This document shows positions 15,765 to 24,734 of a stretch of DNA of 64,000 bases, one piece after another. Position 1 is the stretch's first letter; the number at the start of each line of letters is the position of its first letter. Source of the stretch: Serratia fonticola (GTDB lineage Bacteria > Pseudomonadota > Gammaproteobacteria > Enterobacterales > Enterobacteriaceae); assembly GCF_001006005.1 (NCBI RefSeq), contig NZ_CP011254.1:2542001-2606000 (forward strand), in the 5' to 3' direction. A program made the translations under genes and the position numbers. The notes beneath the pieces were generated by a model. The model saw nothing but the letters and a program-made list of their open reading frames with translations. It did not search any database and was not told the origin of the DNA.

Positions 15765-16841
15765 TTACTTCAACGCAATGCGGATCACATCATCCGGATC
15801 GGTCGCTTCTTTTTCACGGCTTGAAGCCTGTTTCACGCTCACGTACAGCGTTTTACCATCTGGTGACAGTGCCAGGCTGTTTGGATGCGTTGGCGTCTTG
15901 ATGGTTTCCAACAGCTTGTAGCTCTTGGCATCAATTACGCTCACGGTGCCTTCTTTGCGATGAGTGACGTACACTTCATTGCGCGCTGGGTTAAACAGCA
16001 CGGCCAGGGATTCCGGCACGTCGATCTTCTGCAGAATGTTGCCGTTGTTGGTATCAACAACCAGCACCTGCGGCTGCTTGGAGTCGGTAATAAACGCGCG
16101 ATGGTTTGCCGGATCCAGGCTGATATTCAGGAAGAAGTGTTCCTTAGACTCATCCAGTTTCTTACGTGACAGCACCTTATTGGTTTTGGTATCGATAGTC
16201 ACCAGTTCGCCATCGGCATTGGTCACATACAGGCGGCTTGCCGCTGCATCCAGCGCCAGACCGGTACCGTATTTACCGGTTTCGGTGATGGTGGTGCGCA
16301 GGGTCAGATCCTTGCCATCCACAACCCAAACCACGCTGGACTCGCCCAGGCCGGTGATATAGACGGTGTCTGTCGTAGCATCTGCCACCAGTTCACGTGG
16401 GGCCAATGGTTTCACGGTATCAGAGCGTTTACGAGCGTCCAGCACCAGGCGGCCTTTCACTTCGCCGGTTTTACCGTCGATCGCGGTCAGTGAGTTACTG
16501 GTGGTGTTACCAAAATAGAGAGTGTCGGTCTTGGTATTGATGGCGGCACCGAACGGCTTGATATCGTTATGAATGATCTGCGTGATATCCAGCGTTTGTG
16601 GGTCGAGGCGATAGACGATGCCGCCCTTATCCAGCTTGCGGCTCTGTGAAGTTGCCAGATACAGCGCATTCTCGCCCTGGCTGTACACCATCTCGTAAGC
16701 GCCTTTACCTACCGGCTTACGCAGCAGTTCCGTCTCTGTCTGTGCCAGCACAGAGGTGGAAAACATCAGGCTGCTGAGAAGCAACAGAGGGTAAACCGCA
16801 CGTCCGCCAAACTTACGGCTGGTGGTCATCATAGCGTTCAT
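15765..16841 (-). CDS. yncE: YncE-like periplasmic beta-propeller protein
   Basis: 358 aa. A signal peptide ends near residue 34 (SLMFSTSVLA then QTETEL). The rest is a seven-bladed propeller with YVTN-type repeats: LYLATSQ, TLYFGNTTSNSLTAID, TVYITGLGESSVVWVVDG, RLYVTNADGELVTID, RAFITDSKQPQVLVVD, EVYVTHRKEGTVSVID and TLYVSVK. E. coli YncE has this fold, binds DNA in vitro and is Fur-repressed, but its function is unsettled. The start has GGAG 6 bp upstream. A Fur box lies ~125 bp upstream. The TonB receptor yncD, its E. coli neighbour, is not here. Confidence 0.92.
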   Translation of the reverse strand: MNAMMTTSRKFGGRAVYPLLLLSSLMFSTSVLAQTETELLRKPVGKGAYEMVYSQGENALYLATSQSRKLDKGGIVYRLDPQTLDITQIIHNDIKPFGAAINTKTDTLYFGNTTSNSLTAIDGKTGEVKGRLVLDARKRSDTVKPLAPRELVADATTDTVYITGLGESSVVWVVDGKDLTLRTTITETGKYGTGLALDAAASRLYVTNADGELVTIDTKTNKVLSRKKLDESKEHFFLNISLDPANHRAFITDSKQPQVLVVDTNNGNILQKIDVPESLAVLFNPARNEVYVTHRKEGTVSVIDAKSYKLLETIKTPTHPNSLALSPDGKTLYVSVKQASSREKEATDPDDVIRIALK

Positions 16842-16966
16842 AAAAGCTCCATTTCATCAAAATACAGGTCACCACCGGGCTGCTGCTCGGCGGCTAAATC
16901 GGGCTCAACATTGAATCGAAAGCAAAATCAGGCCGGTCATGTCATTGCATGCGGCTCACTATATTT

Positions 16967-16985
16967 GTGAATGATAATCATTATT
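16967..16985 (-). promoter_or_regulatory. Fur box upstream of yncE
   Basis: The 15-base core AATGATAATCATTAT (16970-16984) is identical to the consensus core, and 16 of 19 positions match overall. It is placed to repress yncE in iron-replete cells. Confidence 0.75.
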
Positions 16986-17073
16986 CTTACGGAAGGGGAG
17001 CACTTTTGTTGATTGGGGCGATAACTGTCACGTTTAGGGCAATCAGCGAGGGAGGAGAATATCCGGCCAGTGT

Positions 17074-17802
17074 CTACTCTTCGGTCAGGATCAGGCCCAG
17101 ACGCTCGGCGGTCTTTTGGATAATTTGGCCAATAGCTTTATGGCTGAGGAGACGGCTTGAGGGTTCGGTTATCGAGAGTTCACTATCCATGACCCGTTGG
17201 CCGCCAAACAGGATCAAAGCAAAATGGTCGTCATCCCTTTTTGAGTACCACTTCATTCCGTCAACGTTATGATGTTGTTGATAAATAGCCTGAGACCAGA
17301 CTCGGGTTTGTGAATATTCGAGCTGGGTACTGCCGATCAATTCATCGCGATCGATGCCCATATAGATACAATCCTGTGCTCGGCAACTGACGACGTTCAG
17401 ATCCCGCTCTAGTTGCAACTGGATGTAGTGCATATTGGTAAATGGGCGTAAGTCGAAAAATTCTGTTTTGCCGGTGGCGACTACATCGTGAAAAACCGAT
17501 TCCGCGATAGCGGCTTCGCAACTGCTGGCCAGGTACATGGTGGGGATCAGATCCAAAGCCGCATCCCTGATAGGGCTGAAACGGGCTCCATATTCATTGG
17601 GGAGCAATACTCTGCCAGGATTAAAACTGTCGCCGGGATACTGCGCGTCATGGCAGCGATGTAACACCGTGCCTTTGGGAATGACTTCGATTCTTACCCG
17701 CAGGGTCTTGCCAGGGGCGGCTATCTTGCGGCCAAGAAAAACGGGTGAACCAAAATCTTCCTTTTTGGGCTCACCCTTCTGTTTAACTTTGTTCTGCTCC
17801 AT
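17074..17802 (-). CDS. RES-domain toxin of a type II toxin-antitoxin system
   Basis: 242 aa from the ATG at 17802 (AAGGA 8 bp upstream); earlier in-frame ATGs lie deep in the antitoxin gene. The RES fold is shown by VLHRCHDAQYP, a GARFSPI strand (Arg of the RES name) and YLASSCEAAIAESVFHDV, which supplies the conserved Glu and Ser. RES toxins resemble ADP-ribosyltransferases and degrade NAD+. The first ~35 residues are charged. It overlaps the upstream antitoxin by 20 bp, so the toxin is translated after it. NAD+ hydrolysis is inferred from the family. Confidence 0.85.
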   Translation of the reverse strand: MEQNKVKQKGEPKKEDFGSPVFLGRKIAAPGKTLRVRIEVIPKGTVLHRCHDAQYPGDSFNPGRVLLPNEYGARFSPIRDAALDLIPTMYLASSCEAAIAESVFHDVVATGKTEFFDLRPFTNMHYIQLQLERDLNVVSCRAQDCIYMGIDRDELIGSTQLEYSQTRVWSQAIYQQHHNVDGMKWYSKRDDDHFALILFGGQRVMDSELSITEPSSRLLSHKAIGQIIQKTAERLGLILTEE

Positions 17803-18544
17803 CGACAATCCTTTTCGCTTCATATTCCGCCGCCGCAATCACATTGGCAGGATATGACTGCAGCATCTCCATGGGACGGCGGCCAGCCAACAGGTTGTTT
17901 GACGTCGCGAACCACTGGGCAAGCCCCCAGCCGTGTTTCAGGTTTTTAAAGCTGGCGAGTAACACTGCCATAACGGGAAGAGGGCGATAGTTATCATCCA
18001 GCGCATAACGGGGAAAGAGTTGTGTTGCCCCTTTCTTCAAAGAAAATATGCGTTGATGGCTTTTCCATTTGCTTGGCTGGGCCGAGGGATTCTCGGTAGC
18101 AAAGCCTGCCAGATGGGAAATCTGCTCCGCCGTGAGCCATTCGCTGGCTGCCAGGATATGCTCACGACCGCGCTCCACCTTGGAAATATCAACCAGCCCG
18201 CTGTGGTTGACGGGCTCTTGCGTATCCCGCGGAAGAATTATCCGGGTAGTGTCATCCGGATTGATCTGTTGCTCCAGGCTATGAAACATGGCTTCAAAAC
18301 GTGTTTCGTCGATGTGGCAGACGTCGCCATGATCATTCTCAGCTTCTCTAACCTGACGGAGAGTTTGCAACATGATTTTCAGGTGCTCTTCAACCACACC
18401 GAGAGACGTTGAGTTGTCTATATCAACTTTCAGCTGAAAGAAAGGCTTCTGCGCCTTCATTTTCCTTTTACTGATGACCATCTGCAGCCCATCTTTCCTG
18501 ATCCTGAGGCCATCTCTGTTGATGTCGATTTCTCGGGCCAGCAT
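17783..18544 (-). CDS. Xre/MbcA/ParS-type antitoxin with long N-terminal extension
   Basis: 253 aa. Residues ~135-253 hold the expected antitoxin: a helix-turn-helix (WLTAEQISHLAGF, then WKSHQRIFSLKKGATQLFPRYALD) and the toxin-binding C-terminal domain (GWGLAQWFATSNNLLAGRRPMEML). Usual partners of RES toxins are about 150 aa. The first ~130 residues, with FFQLKVDIDNSTSLGVVEEHL and a charged stretch, are extra and unrecognised. GGGAG lies 7 bp before the ATG. It is the first gene of the pair, with an operator-like array just upstream. Confidence 0.8.
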   Translation of the reverse strand: MLAREIDINRDGLRIRKDGLQMVISKRKMKAQKPFFQLKVDIDNSTSLGVVEEHLKIMLQTLRQVREAENDHGDVCHIDETRFEAMFHSLEQQINPDDTTRIILPRDTQEPVNHSGLVDISKVERGREHILAASEWLTAEQISHLAGFATENPSAQPSKWKSHQRIFSLKKGATQLFPRYALDDNYRPLPVMAVLLASFKNLKHGWGLAQWFATSNNLLAGRRPMEMLQSYPANVIAAAEYEAKRIVDGAEQS

Positions 18545-18555
18545 TCTTTTCTCCC

Positions 18556-18590
18556 GTTAGCTAAAGCTAACCGTTTTAACCATTCTAACC
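18556..18590 (-). promoter_or_regulatory. Operator-like array upstream of the RES/Xre operon
   Basis: On the minus strand GGTTAG, GGTTAA and GGTTAG recur every 9 bases. The last overlaps a dyad with 7-bp perfect arms (GTTAGCT / AGCTAAC, 18556-18571). The array ends 12 bp before the antitoxin ATG, the usual autoregulatory position. Confidence 0.6.
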
Positions 18591-18669
18591 AAACTACCCT
18601 CAGTTATAGCAGGTTGTGTAAGAATTGACCAGAACAGATGCTGGCAACATGATCAGTCGAAGTGCGGGC

Positions 18670-19491
18670 TCACAGCCTTATCGCACCAGCAAGCGCCTGG
18701 TCTGCGGCAGCTTTTTCCGCCAGATAACGGGCAGGGGGCTTACCAACTGCTTTACGGAACATGGTGACAAAGCCGCTGGCGCTCTCGTAGCCGAGATCTA
18801 ACGCCACGGTCTGGACGCTTTCCCCTTGGGTTAAGCGTTGCAGAGCCAGCATCACATGTAATTGCCGCCGCCAGTGGCCAAAGCTCATGCCCATCTGCTG
18901 TTGCAGCGTACGGCTGAGCGAACGTTCGCTCATGCCAATGCGTTGCGCCCACTGGCCTAGGGTGGATTTATCGGCCGGGTTGGCCAGCAGTTGCTCGGTC
19001 AATTGGCGGATGCGGGCATCATTGGACACCGGCAGGTGCAGGTTCTCCAGAGGCGCGGCGGCCAGTTGATCCAGCAAAACCTGTGCAATACGGCCTTCCG
19101 GCCCCTCTTCCGGGTAGAGAATATCGAACTGGCTGGCCTGTAACAGCAGTTCTCGCAGTAAAGGGGATACCGTCAAGGTGCAGCAGTTCTGCGGCAGGCC
19201 GGGGATGGCGTCCTGCTCAACGAACAGGCAATAGCACTCGCTTTGGCTAGTGGCCCGTGCATTGTGGCTGACGTTACTGGGCATCCATAGCGCGCACTGT
19301 GGCGGCACCAGCCACAGGCCATTTTCCACTTCGCAGCGGATCATGCCGCGCACCGTGTAAATCAATTGCGCCTTGCGGTGGCGATGATGGGTACATTCCC
19401 AGTCTTTCTGCACACTTGATGCCTGAACGGCGAAAATGGCGCGTGGCACGTTATCGATATCGGGTCTGGGATCCTGGCAGGTGGCTTTCAT
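18670..19491 (-). CDS. AraC-family transcriptional regulator
   Basis: 273 aa from the ATG at 19491; upstream in-frame ATGs at 19506 and 19545 exist and no start has a clear RBS. The N-terminal cupin-like ligand domain has HHRHRKAQLIYTVRGMIRCEVENGLWLVPPQCALWMP. The C-terminal AraC/XylS domain has two HTHs: TLGQWAQRIGMSERSLSRTLQQQ and SVQTVALDLGYESASGFVTMFRKAVGKPPARY. The layout is that of the NimR-like subgroup, which often represses a neighbouring efflux gene, but no such transporter is adjacent. It is divergent from the next AraC gene, and target genes cannot be assigned. Confidence 0.8.
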   Translation of the reverse strand: MKATCQDPRPDIDNVPRAIFAVQASSVQKDWECTHHRHRKAQLIYTVRGMIRCEVENGLWLVPPQCALWMPSNVSHNARATSQSECYCLFVEQDAIPGLPQNCCTLTVSPLLRELLLQASQFDILYPEEGPEGRIAQVLLDQLAAAPLENLHLPVSNDARIRQLTEQLLANPADKSTLGQWAQRIGMSERSLSRTLQQQMGMSFGHWRRQLHVMLALQRLTQGESVQTVALDLGYESASGFVTMFRKAVGKPPARYLAEKAAADQALAGAIRL

Positions 19492-19633
19492 GAGAATAAT
19501 TATCATATTGGCGTATTTGAGCAATATTATGTCTTGATTGTGCAATGTGGTCTAGCGCCAACGTCGTTAGAGTAAGCGCCACTGGCGTGTTTTGTGGTAA
19601 CACGCTCATGACCGACAACGCAGAGGAGAGGCC

Positions 19634-20512
19634 ATGCACCAGGAAAATGTCATCAGTCAACTTCTGGCCTGGATTGAGCAAAGCCTGGATCAGCCTTTGA
19701 CGCTGGACAGCATCGCGGCCAAATCCGGCTATTCCAAATGGCACCTGCAACGAATGTTCAAGCAGCATACCGGCGAAGTGCTGGGAACCTATGCCCGACG
19801 CAGAAGGTTGACGGCGGCAGCGCGTGAACTGCGCCTGACCAGCGCCACGGTGGCCTGTATCGCAGATAAATACCAGTTCGATTCCCAGCAGACTTTCACC
19901 CGTGGGTTTAAAAAACAGTTTGGTTTGCCGCCGGCGGCCTATCGCCGGAGTCTGGACTGGCCGAGCTATGGTTTGCAACCGCCATTGAATATGACCCAAG
20001 AGCCCATGCCAGAGGCGGAGATTATCGTGCTGCCCTCGATGAAACTAGTTGGCCACACCCAGCAGGGTAGCTGCACGTTGGGGCAATTGGGGCTCTCGAA
20101 AAAGCTGCTGCGCCAACATGCCTGGCGGCATTTGCTGCATCCGGAACAGGGATTACCTGCCGTTGCGTATGGTCTGATGAGCCTGAAAGCCGACACCCGG
20201 CAGCGGGATCGTCAACAGATGGTGTATACGGCGGCACTGCCAGAGGAAGATGCAGCAGGTGAAACGGTGACGATCGAACCCGGGGAGTATGCCCGCTTTG
20301 CCTATCAGGGGCAGGTTGCAGGGCTACAGAACTTTATCGCCCGGTTGTATGACACAGCCATTCCGCAGATGAATGCGGTACGGCGGCCAGGGCAGGATAT
20401 TGAGCGTTTTTATCCGGCATTAGGCGTTTGCTACGGTGACGATCAGGCGGCGATCAGCTGTGAATATCTTATCCCGATCCGCCGTGGCGAAGAGGGCAGT
20501 GGGCTACGCTAG
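19634..20512 (+). CDS. Rob-like AraC-family regulator with C-terminal GyrI-like domain
   Basis: 292 aa. Residues ~1-105 are a MarA/SoxS/Rob-type DNA-binding domain (LTLDSIAAKSGYSKWHLQRMFKQHTG, then FDSQQTFTRGFKKQFGLPPAAYRR), closely matching E. coli Rob. Residues ~125-285 are an effector-binding GyrI-like domain ending CEYLIPIRR, as in Rob (289 aa). Rob activates mar/sox/rob-box efflux and stress genes on binding bile salts or fatty acids. E. coli rob lies near creABCD; that context is missing, so this could be Rob or a paralogue. GAGGAGAGG precedes the ATG. Confidence 0.8.
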   Translation: MHQENVISQLLAWIEQSLDQPLTLDSIAAKSGYSKWHLQRMFKQHTGEVLGTYARRRRLTAAARELRLTSATVACIADKYQFDSQQTFTRGFKKQFGLPPAAYRRSLDWPSYGLQPPLNMTQEPMPEAEIIVLPSMKLVGHTQQGSCTLGQLGLSKKLLRQHAWRHLLHPEQGLPAVAYGLMSLKADTRQRDRQQMVYTAALPEEDAAGETVTIEPGEYARFAYQGQVAGLQNFIARLYDTAIPQMNAVRRPGQDIERFYPALGVCYGDDQAAISCEYLIPIRRGEEGSGLR

Positions 20513-20690
20513 GGCAGGAATTTACCAAAAGGACACTATTCCCCACATCCGGCTACAAAAAAGTGAGGTATTTGCGCGAGTAATGTTTCCATCTTGGCGG
20601 CAAGTGCACATATAATGCGCATCCGGTCAAACCAGGCCGGGCAGAACACATACAAATTTTAGCCAGTGCGGCCACCACTTTACTACGAAG

Positions 20691-21611
20691 ATGAAAATGA
20701 GCATTCGCGCGTTATTAACCCTGTTTACCGCTCTGGTTGCATTCAGCCAGGCTGCCTTCGCCGTTGTATATCCTTTGCCCGCCAAAGACAGCCGTCTGGT
20801 TGGGGAAAATATTCAGATCACCGTGCCTGCAGACAGCAAACTGCCGCTGGAGAGCTTTGCGGCTCAATACCAGATGGGCCTGAGCAACATGCTGGAGGCT
20901 AACCCTGGCGTTGACCCGTTCCTGCCGCTGCCAGGCAGCACGCTGACTATTCCACAGCAGTTGATCCTGCCAGACGCCCCGCGTGAAGGCATCATCATCA
21001 ACAGCGCAGAAATGCGTCTGTACTACTACCCGAAAGGCACCAAGACCGTCGTGGTGCTGCCGATTGGTATCGGCCAGTTGGGTAAAGATACTCCGCTGGA
21101 CTGGGTTACCACCGTACAGCGTAAGAAGGCTGGCCCAACCTGGACGCCAACCGCTAAAATGCGCGAAGAGTACGCAGCCGATGGTGAAATCCTGCCAGCC
21201 GTATTCCCGGCAGGCCCGGATAACCCGATGGGGCTGTACGCGCTCTATGTTGGCCGTCTGTATGCGGTCCATGGCACCAACGCCAACTTCGGTATCGGCC
21301 TGCGCGTGAGCCACGGCTGTGTGCGTCTGCGTGCTGACGACATCAAATACCTGTTCGACAGCGTACCGGTAGGTACTCGCGTGCAGTTCATCAACGAGCC
21401 GGTGAAGGTTTCCGTAGAGCCAGACGGTTCACGTTACCTGGAAGTGCACAACCCGCTGTCTGCCAACGAAGATGAGCTGAAGTCGAAAGAACCCGTGCCA
21501 ATCACCATCACCGCGCCAGTTGGCAAAGTGCTGATGGATCCAGCCGTTGACCAGAGCGTCGTGGACGCGGCCATCAAGGCACGTTCCGGTATGCCGGTTA
21601 AAGTGAACTGA
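20691..21611 (+). CDS. ldtB: L,D-transpeptidase LdtB (YbiS)
   Basis: 306 aa, the same length as E. coli YbiS. A signal peptide ends near residue 24 (QAAFA). A LysM-like segment follows ([21 protein letters not shown]), then the YkuD catalytic domain with [10 protein letters not shown] and the active-site SHGCVRLR (Cys210). It anchors Braun lipoprotein to peptidoglycan in the periplasm by meso-DAP transfer. A second ATG two codons downstream is possible. It is monocistronic with a clear terminator. A -10-like TATAAT lies at 20611, with only a weak -35. Confidence 0.93.
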   Translation: MKMSIRALLTLFTALVAFSQAAFAVVYPLPAKDSRLVGENIQITVPADSKLPLESFAAQYQMGLSNMLEANPGVDPFLPLPGSTLTIPQQLILPDAPREGIIINSAEMRLYYYPKGTKTVVVLPIGIGQLGKDTPLDWVTTVQRKKAGPTWTPTAKMREEYAADGEILPAVFPAGPDNPMGLYALYVGRLYAVHGTNANFGIGLRVSHGCVRLRADDIKYLFDSVPVGTRVQFINEPVKVSVEPDGSRYLEVHNPLSANEDELKSKEPVPITITAPVGKVLMDPAVDQSVVDAAIKARSGMPVKVN

Positions 21612-21630
21612 TTTTTGCTATTGCGATAAA

Positions 21631-21657
21631 AAAGACGCTCTCGGGCGTCTTTTTTTA
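21631..21657 (+). terminator. Rho-independent terminator of ldtB
   Basis: AGACGC, short loop, GCGTCT, then seven T. A-run on the left arm makes it usable from both strands, also ending the convergent HDAC gene. Confidence 0.85.
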
Positions 21658-21668
21658 TGAAATTGCAG

Positions 21669-22781
21669 TTATAAACCGAATTGACGTGCCAGTTGGTCGA
21701 TAGCGGCACGCTGGAACTGGTTGAAGGCCTCGCGGGGTTGCTGTTGCTGAATAAATTCCAGCATTGGGTCCCGCACCTCGGTGCGTATGCCGCTCAACTC
21801 TTCCATCACCGCCAGGCCGCAGAACGGCACATAGGCTTCGGCATAACCTCCTTCATGCACCATCACCAGCTTGCCACCACAGAGCCTGTCCGCAGCATCT
21901 TGTACCTGGGCGGTCATCGCGCGGAAGCTGTCGCTGTGTAACTGCATCCGTGCCAGCGGATCGATGGCGTTAGCATCGTAACCACAGGCGATAATAATCA
22001 TCTCCGGCTCGAACTGCTCCAGTGCCGGAATGACGATTTGCTGCATGGCGTATTGATAACCGTCGTCACCGGCTCCGGCCAGCAGCGGAATATTGATGTT
22101 GTAACCCGCCCCGGCCCCTTCACCGCGATCTTGTTCGCCAGCGTAGCCCGCCGGGAAACAGCCGTCTTGATGCAACGAGATGGTCAGCACGTCATCACGC
22201 TGCCAATAAATATGCTGGGTACCGTTGCCGTGATGCACGTCCCAGTCGATCACCGCCACCTTGCCAAGCCCGAAGCGGTCTTTGGCCCGTTCGATGGCAA
22301 TGGGAATATTAGCCAGGAAGCAGAACCCCATCGATTGATCCGGCAGGCAGTGATGGCCCGGCGGGCGTGACAGGGAATAGGCGTTGTCCAGTTCGCCCTT
22401 TAATACCGCCTCGACCGCAGCGCAGGCCAGCCCTGCGGAAAGTTTGGCAATCTCATAGCTGCCTGGCCCCAAAGGTGCCTCTTCCCCCAACATACCGCCG
22501 CCGTTATCACTCAGCTGTTTGAAACGCTGCAGGTAATGTGCCGGATGGATACGCAGTAAATCTTCCTCATCGGCCAGCTCGGCGCTCAGCAGCTTGAGCT
22601 GGCGCGACAGGCCGGAGACGTCCATCAGGTTTTTCATCCGTCGCTTGGTTTCCGGTGACTCGGCATGCCCGGCCCCTGAAGGCGGTTGTACCCAGCCGCC
22701 CACCGGCAGCGTGGTGGCATGTAAGCCGGTGCTATGCCAGAAACAGCGTTCATCGAAGAAGAAACCGGTTGTTCTTTTCAC
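21669..22781 (-). CDS. Class II histone-deacetylase-like amidohydrolase
   Basis: 370 aa from the GTG at 22781, whose GTGA overlaps the stop of the upstream MFS gene and has GGAG 7 bp before it; longer in-frame starts would lie deep in that gene. The HDAC/acetylpolyamine-amidohydrolase fold is shown by SRPPGHH, VIDWDVHHGNGTQ (Zn ligands Asp and His), TISLHQDGCFPAG, IIIACGYDANAIDPLARM and VMVHEGGY. Bacterial members deacylate polyamines or other N-acylated amines. Being coupled to an MFS transporter and a LuxR regulator, it probably hydrolyses an imported amide. The substrate is unknown. Confidence 0.85.
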   Translation of the reverse strand: MKRTTGFFFDERCFWHSTGLHATTLPVGGWVQPPSGAGHAESPETKRRMKNLMDVSGLSRQLKLLSAELADEEDLLRIHPAHYLQRFKQLSDNGGGMLGEEAPLGPGSYEIAKLSAGLACAAVEAVLKGELDNAYSLSRPPGHHCLPDQSMGFCFLANIPIAIERAKDRFGLGKVAVIDWDVHHGNGTQHIYWQRDDVLTISLHQDGCFPAGYAGEQDRGEGAGAGYNINIPLLAGAGDDGYQYAMQQIVIPALEQFEPEMIIIACGYDANAIDPLARMQLHSDSFRAMTAQVQDAADRLCGGKLVMVHEGGYAEAYVPFCGLAVMEELSGIRTEVRDPMLEFIQQQQPREAFNQFQRAAIDQLARQFGL

Positions 22782-23968
22782 CTTATGACTCCTGTTAAAC
22801 GGCGCGGCGCGCGCGGTGAAGCCAGCGAGATCAGCAGTAGTGACAGCAGCGCACAACTCAATGCGCCGATCAGCAATGCGTTGATCCCGCCGGAAGATTC
22901 GATCAGGTAACCCGCCAACGTAGGGCCAATGGCCATGCCGCCGCCAATCACCAGGTTGATGCTGTTCATCAGCTTGCCGTTGTTATCCAGCACCGAGACG
23001 CGCGCCAGAATAAATGGCAGTACAAAGGTCCAGGTGAACTTGAACATCACAGCGGCGAGGGTGAAGCGAATGAGTAGCGGGTTGCGGCTCAGCAGCAGGA
23101 CGCTGGCAATCAGCAGGCCGTAGCCGATCCACAACAACGGCTTGTGGCTGCGTCTTGCGCCAACCAGTGCCGCCCCGCCAGCCCCGATGATGCCAAACAG
23201 GGTGGCGGCGGCCAGCACCTGCCCGCTGTGCACCGGTGAAAGACCCGCGGCTTCGGCGATAGTGCCGATAAAGGTCCAGACCGCGCTCAGGCTGATGTAA
23301 AAGGCCAATACCGCCAGTACGGCAAACAGCTTGTAGATGGACGGGCTTGGGGGCATCTGGCTGGCCGCGCTGTGGCTATGGCGAAAACCGCTGGGGAACG
23401 CGCTCAGTAGCGGCAGGCAACACAGCATGATCGCCGCCAAGATCAGGTAGACCGCCATCAGGCCGAAATGAGCAAACAGTGGGGGCAATGCCAGCAAGCC
23501 GAACACGCCTAGCAGCAGTTGGCCCAGTACCCAAAAGGCATAGACCCGGCTGGGGTTGGCTGTGCCTGCCGCGCAGGAGATACAGAGGATCATCAGTGTG
23601 CCACCGGCCAGTGAAGCGATAAATCGCAAGACCAATAGCAGGCTGAAATCAGTGGCCATGGCCGAGGCCAGATTGCCGATCAGGAAGACCACAGCCGCCA
23701 GCGTGGCGATCTTGCGCCAGTTGATCCGGCTGATCCACCACCAGGCTGGCAGCGTGGCGATGCTCATGGCTCCCAGTTCGGTGGAAAACAGATGGCCGAT
23801 CTGGCCAGGCGTGAGGTGCCACTGGCTAGCTAATTGGGCAGCGACGGCGGGAGCGGTCATCAGGATCCCTGGCGCGATGGCGGCAAACACGATAATCGCC
23901 GTTAACAGCCTGGGTGGGCAGGGGAGCAAGGCCCCGGCAGAAGGCACAGAAACTGCATCACTGGACAT
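22778..23968 (-). CDS. MFS transporter
   Basis: 396 aa with 12 hydrophobic segments and an MFS arrangement (first helix after ~20 soluble residues; SRINWRK loop after TM2; RFIASLAGGTLM in TM4). AAGGA lies before the ATG. The stop overlaps the GTG of the HDAC-like gene by 4 bp, so transporter and amidohydrolase are translationally coupled. Direction (import of an amide or export of a product) cannot be read from sequence. It lies 106 bp downstream of the LuxR-type regulator on the same strand. Confidence 0.82.
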   Translation of the reverse strand: MSSDAVSVPSAGALLPCPPRLLTAIIVFAAIAPGILMTAPAVAAQLASQWHLTPGQIGHLFSTELGAMSIATLPAWWWISRINWRKIATLAAVVFLIGNLASAMATDFSLLLVLRFIASLAGGTLMILCISCAAGTANPSRVYAFWVLGQLLLGVFGLLALPPLFAHFGLMAVYLILAAIMLCCLPLLSAFPSGFRHSHSAASQMPPSPSIYKLFAVLAVLAFYISLSAVWTFIGTIAEAAGLSPVHSGQVLAAATLFGIIGAGGAALVGARRSHKPLLWIGYGLLIASVLLLSRNPLLIRFTLAAVMFKFTWTFVLPFILARVSVLDNNGKLMNSINLVIGGGMAIGPTLAGYLIESSGGINALLIGALSCALLSLLLISLASPRAPRRLTGVIR

Positions 23969-24074
23969 CGTCGTTATCCTTGAGTTTCGTCAATCGTTAC
24001 CCTCCACGCTTTTTAAGCATGGGGAGGCCGCGCCAGCATTGGCGGATGGTTGATTGTTGCTGCTTTAGTCAGGA

Positions 24075-24734
24075 TCAGCCGTAGGCAATAAAACCGCTGG
24101 AGACCAGTTCGGTGCGGTTGACCACGGCGGTTTTGGCAAAGATGTTGCGCATATGGGTTTTCACCGTCGATAGAGAGATACCGAGCTTTAAGGCGATACG
24201 CTTATTACTGGCCCCTTCACGCACCATATTGACGATCTCCTGCTCTTTGGCGGTGAGCAACTGGGCTTCACTGTCTGGCAGCAGATCGCGGGTGGCCAAC
24301 TCGATCAACGGCAGCACCGCACGTAAGCGGCTGCGCTCCAATTCGGTGAACGGCGTATCGCGGATCAGAGAAACCCCGGCAATAATCCGCTTACGCTGGC
24401 GGATAAAGATCTCTGTCATGTCACGCATGCGGTTGGGCAGCATAAAGTCGTGATAATAGTGGCGGTTATTGGCGATCGCCGCTGGCGTCATGTTCACCAT
24501 CTGGATGTCTTGTTGGTGGAAGTTGGCCGGTTTTAACGGGTCCAGCTGTTGAAAATGATCCAGATATTGCTGATGGGTATCATCGCTAATGCCATGAAGA
24601 ATGTAGTGATCTGGCCGCAGGTCCGGGTCCACCAGATAAAAAACCCCGGCTGAAACTGGGATCAGGTGCGCAATGGTATTCAGACAGCTAGAGATAAAAG
24701 CGTCGTTACGCATGAAGGATGATGTGGTTGTCAT
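24075..24734 (-). CDS. LuxR-family transcriptional regulator
   Basis: 219 aa. The C-terminal ~65 residues are a LuxR/FixJ HTH (LLTAKEQEIVNMVREGASNKRIALKLGISLSTVKTHMRNIFAKTAVVNRTEL). The N-terminal ~145 residues are an unassigned sensor with GVFYLVDPDLRPDHYILHG, not a receiver domain (no phosphorylatable Asp pocket) and not a recognisable acyl-homoserine-lactone pocket. GGAGG precedes the ATG. It sits between the MFS-HDAC pair (same strand) and the divergent APC operon, and is the obvious pathway regulator for both arms. Confidence 0.83.
   Translation of the reverse strand: MTTTSSFMRNDAFISSCLNTIAHLIPVSAGVFYLVDPDLRPDHYILHGISDDTHQQYLDHFQQLDPLKPANFHQQDIQMVNMTPAAIANNRHYYHDFMLPNRMRDMTEIFIRQRKRIIAGVSLIRDTPFTELERSRLRAVLPLIELATRDLLPDSEAQLLTAKEQEIVNMVREGASNKRIALKLGISLSTVKTHMRNIFAKTAVVNRTELVSSGFIAYG

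Noticed and set aside
19488..19510. Fur-like GAGAATAATTATCAT at the start of the AraC gene
   Set aside because: Only about 11 of 19 positions fit, and it overlaps the coding start; likely chance in AT-rich sequence.
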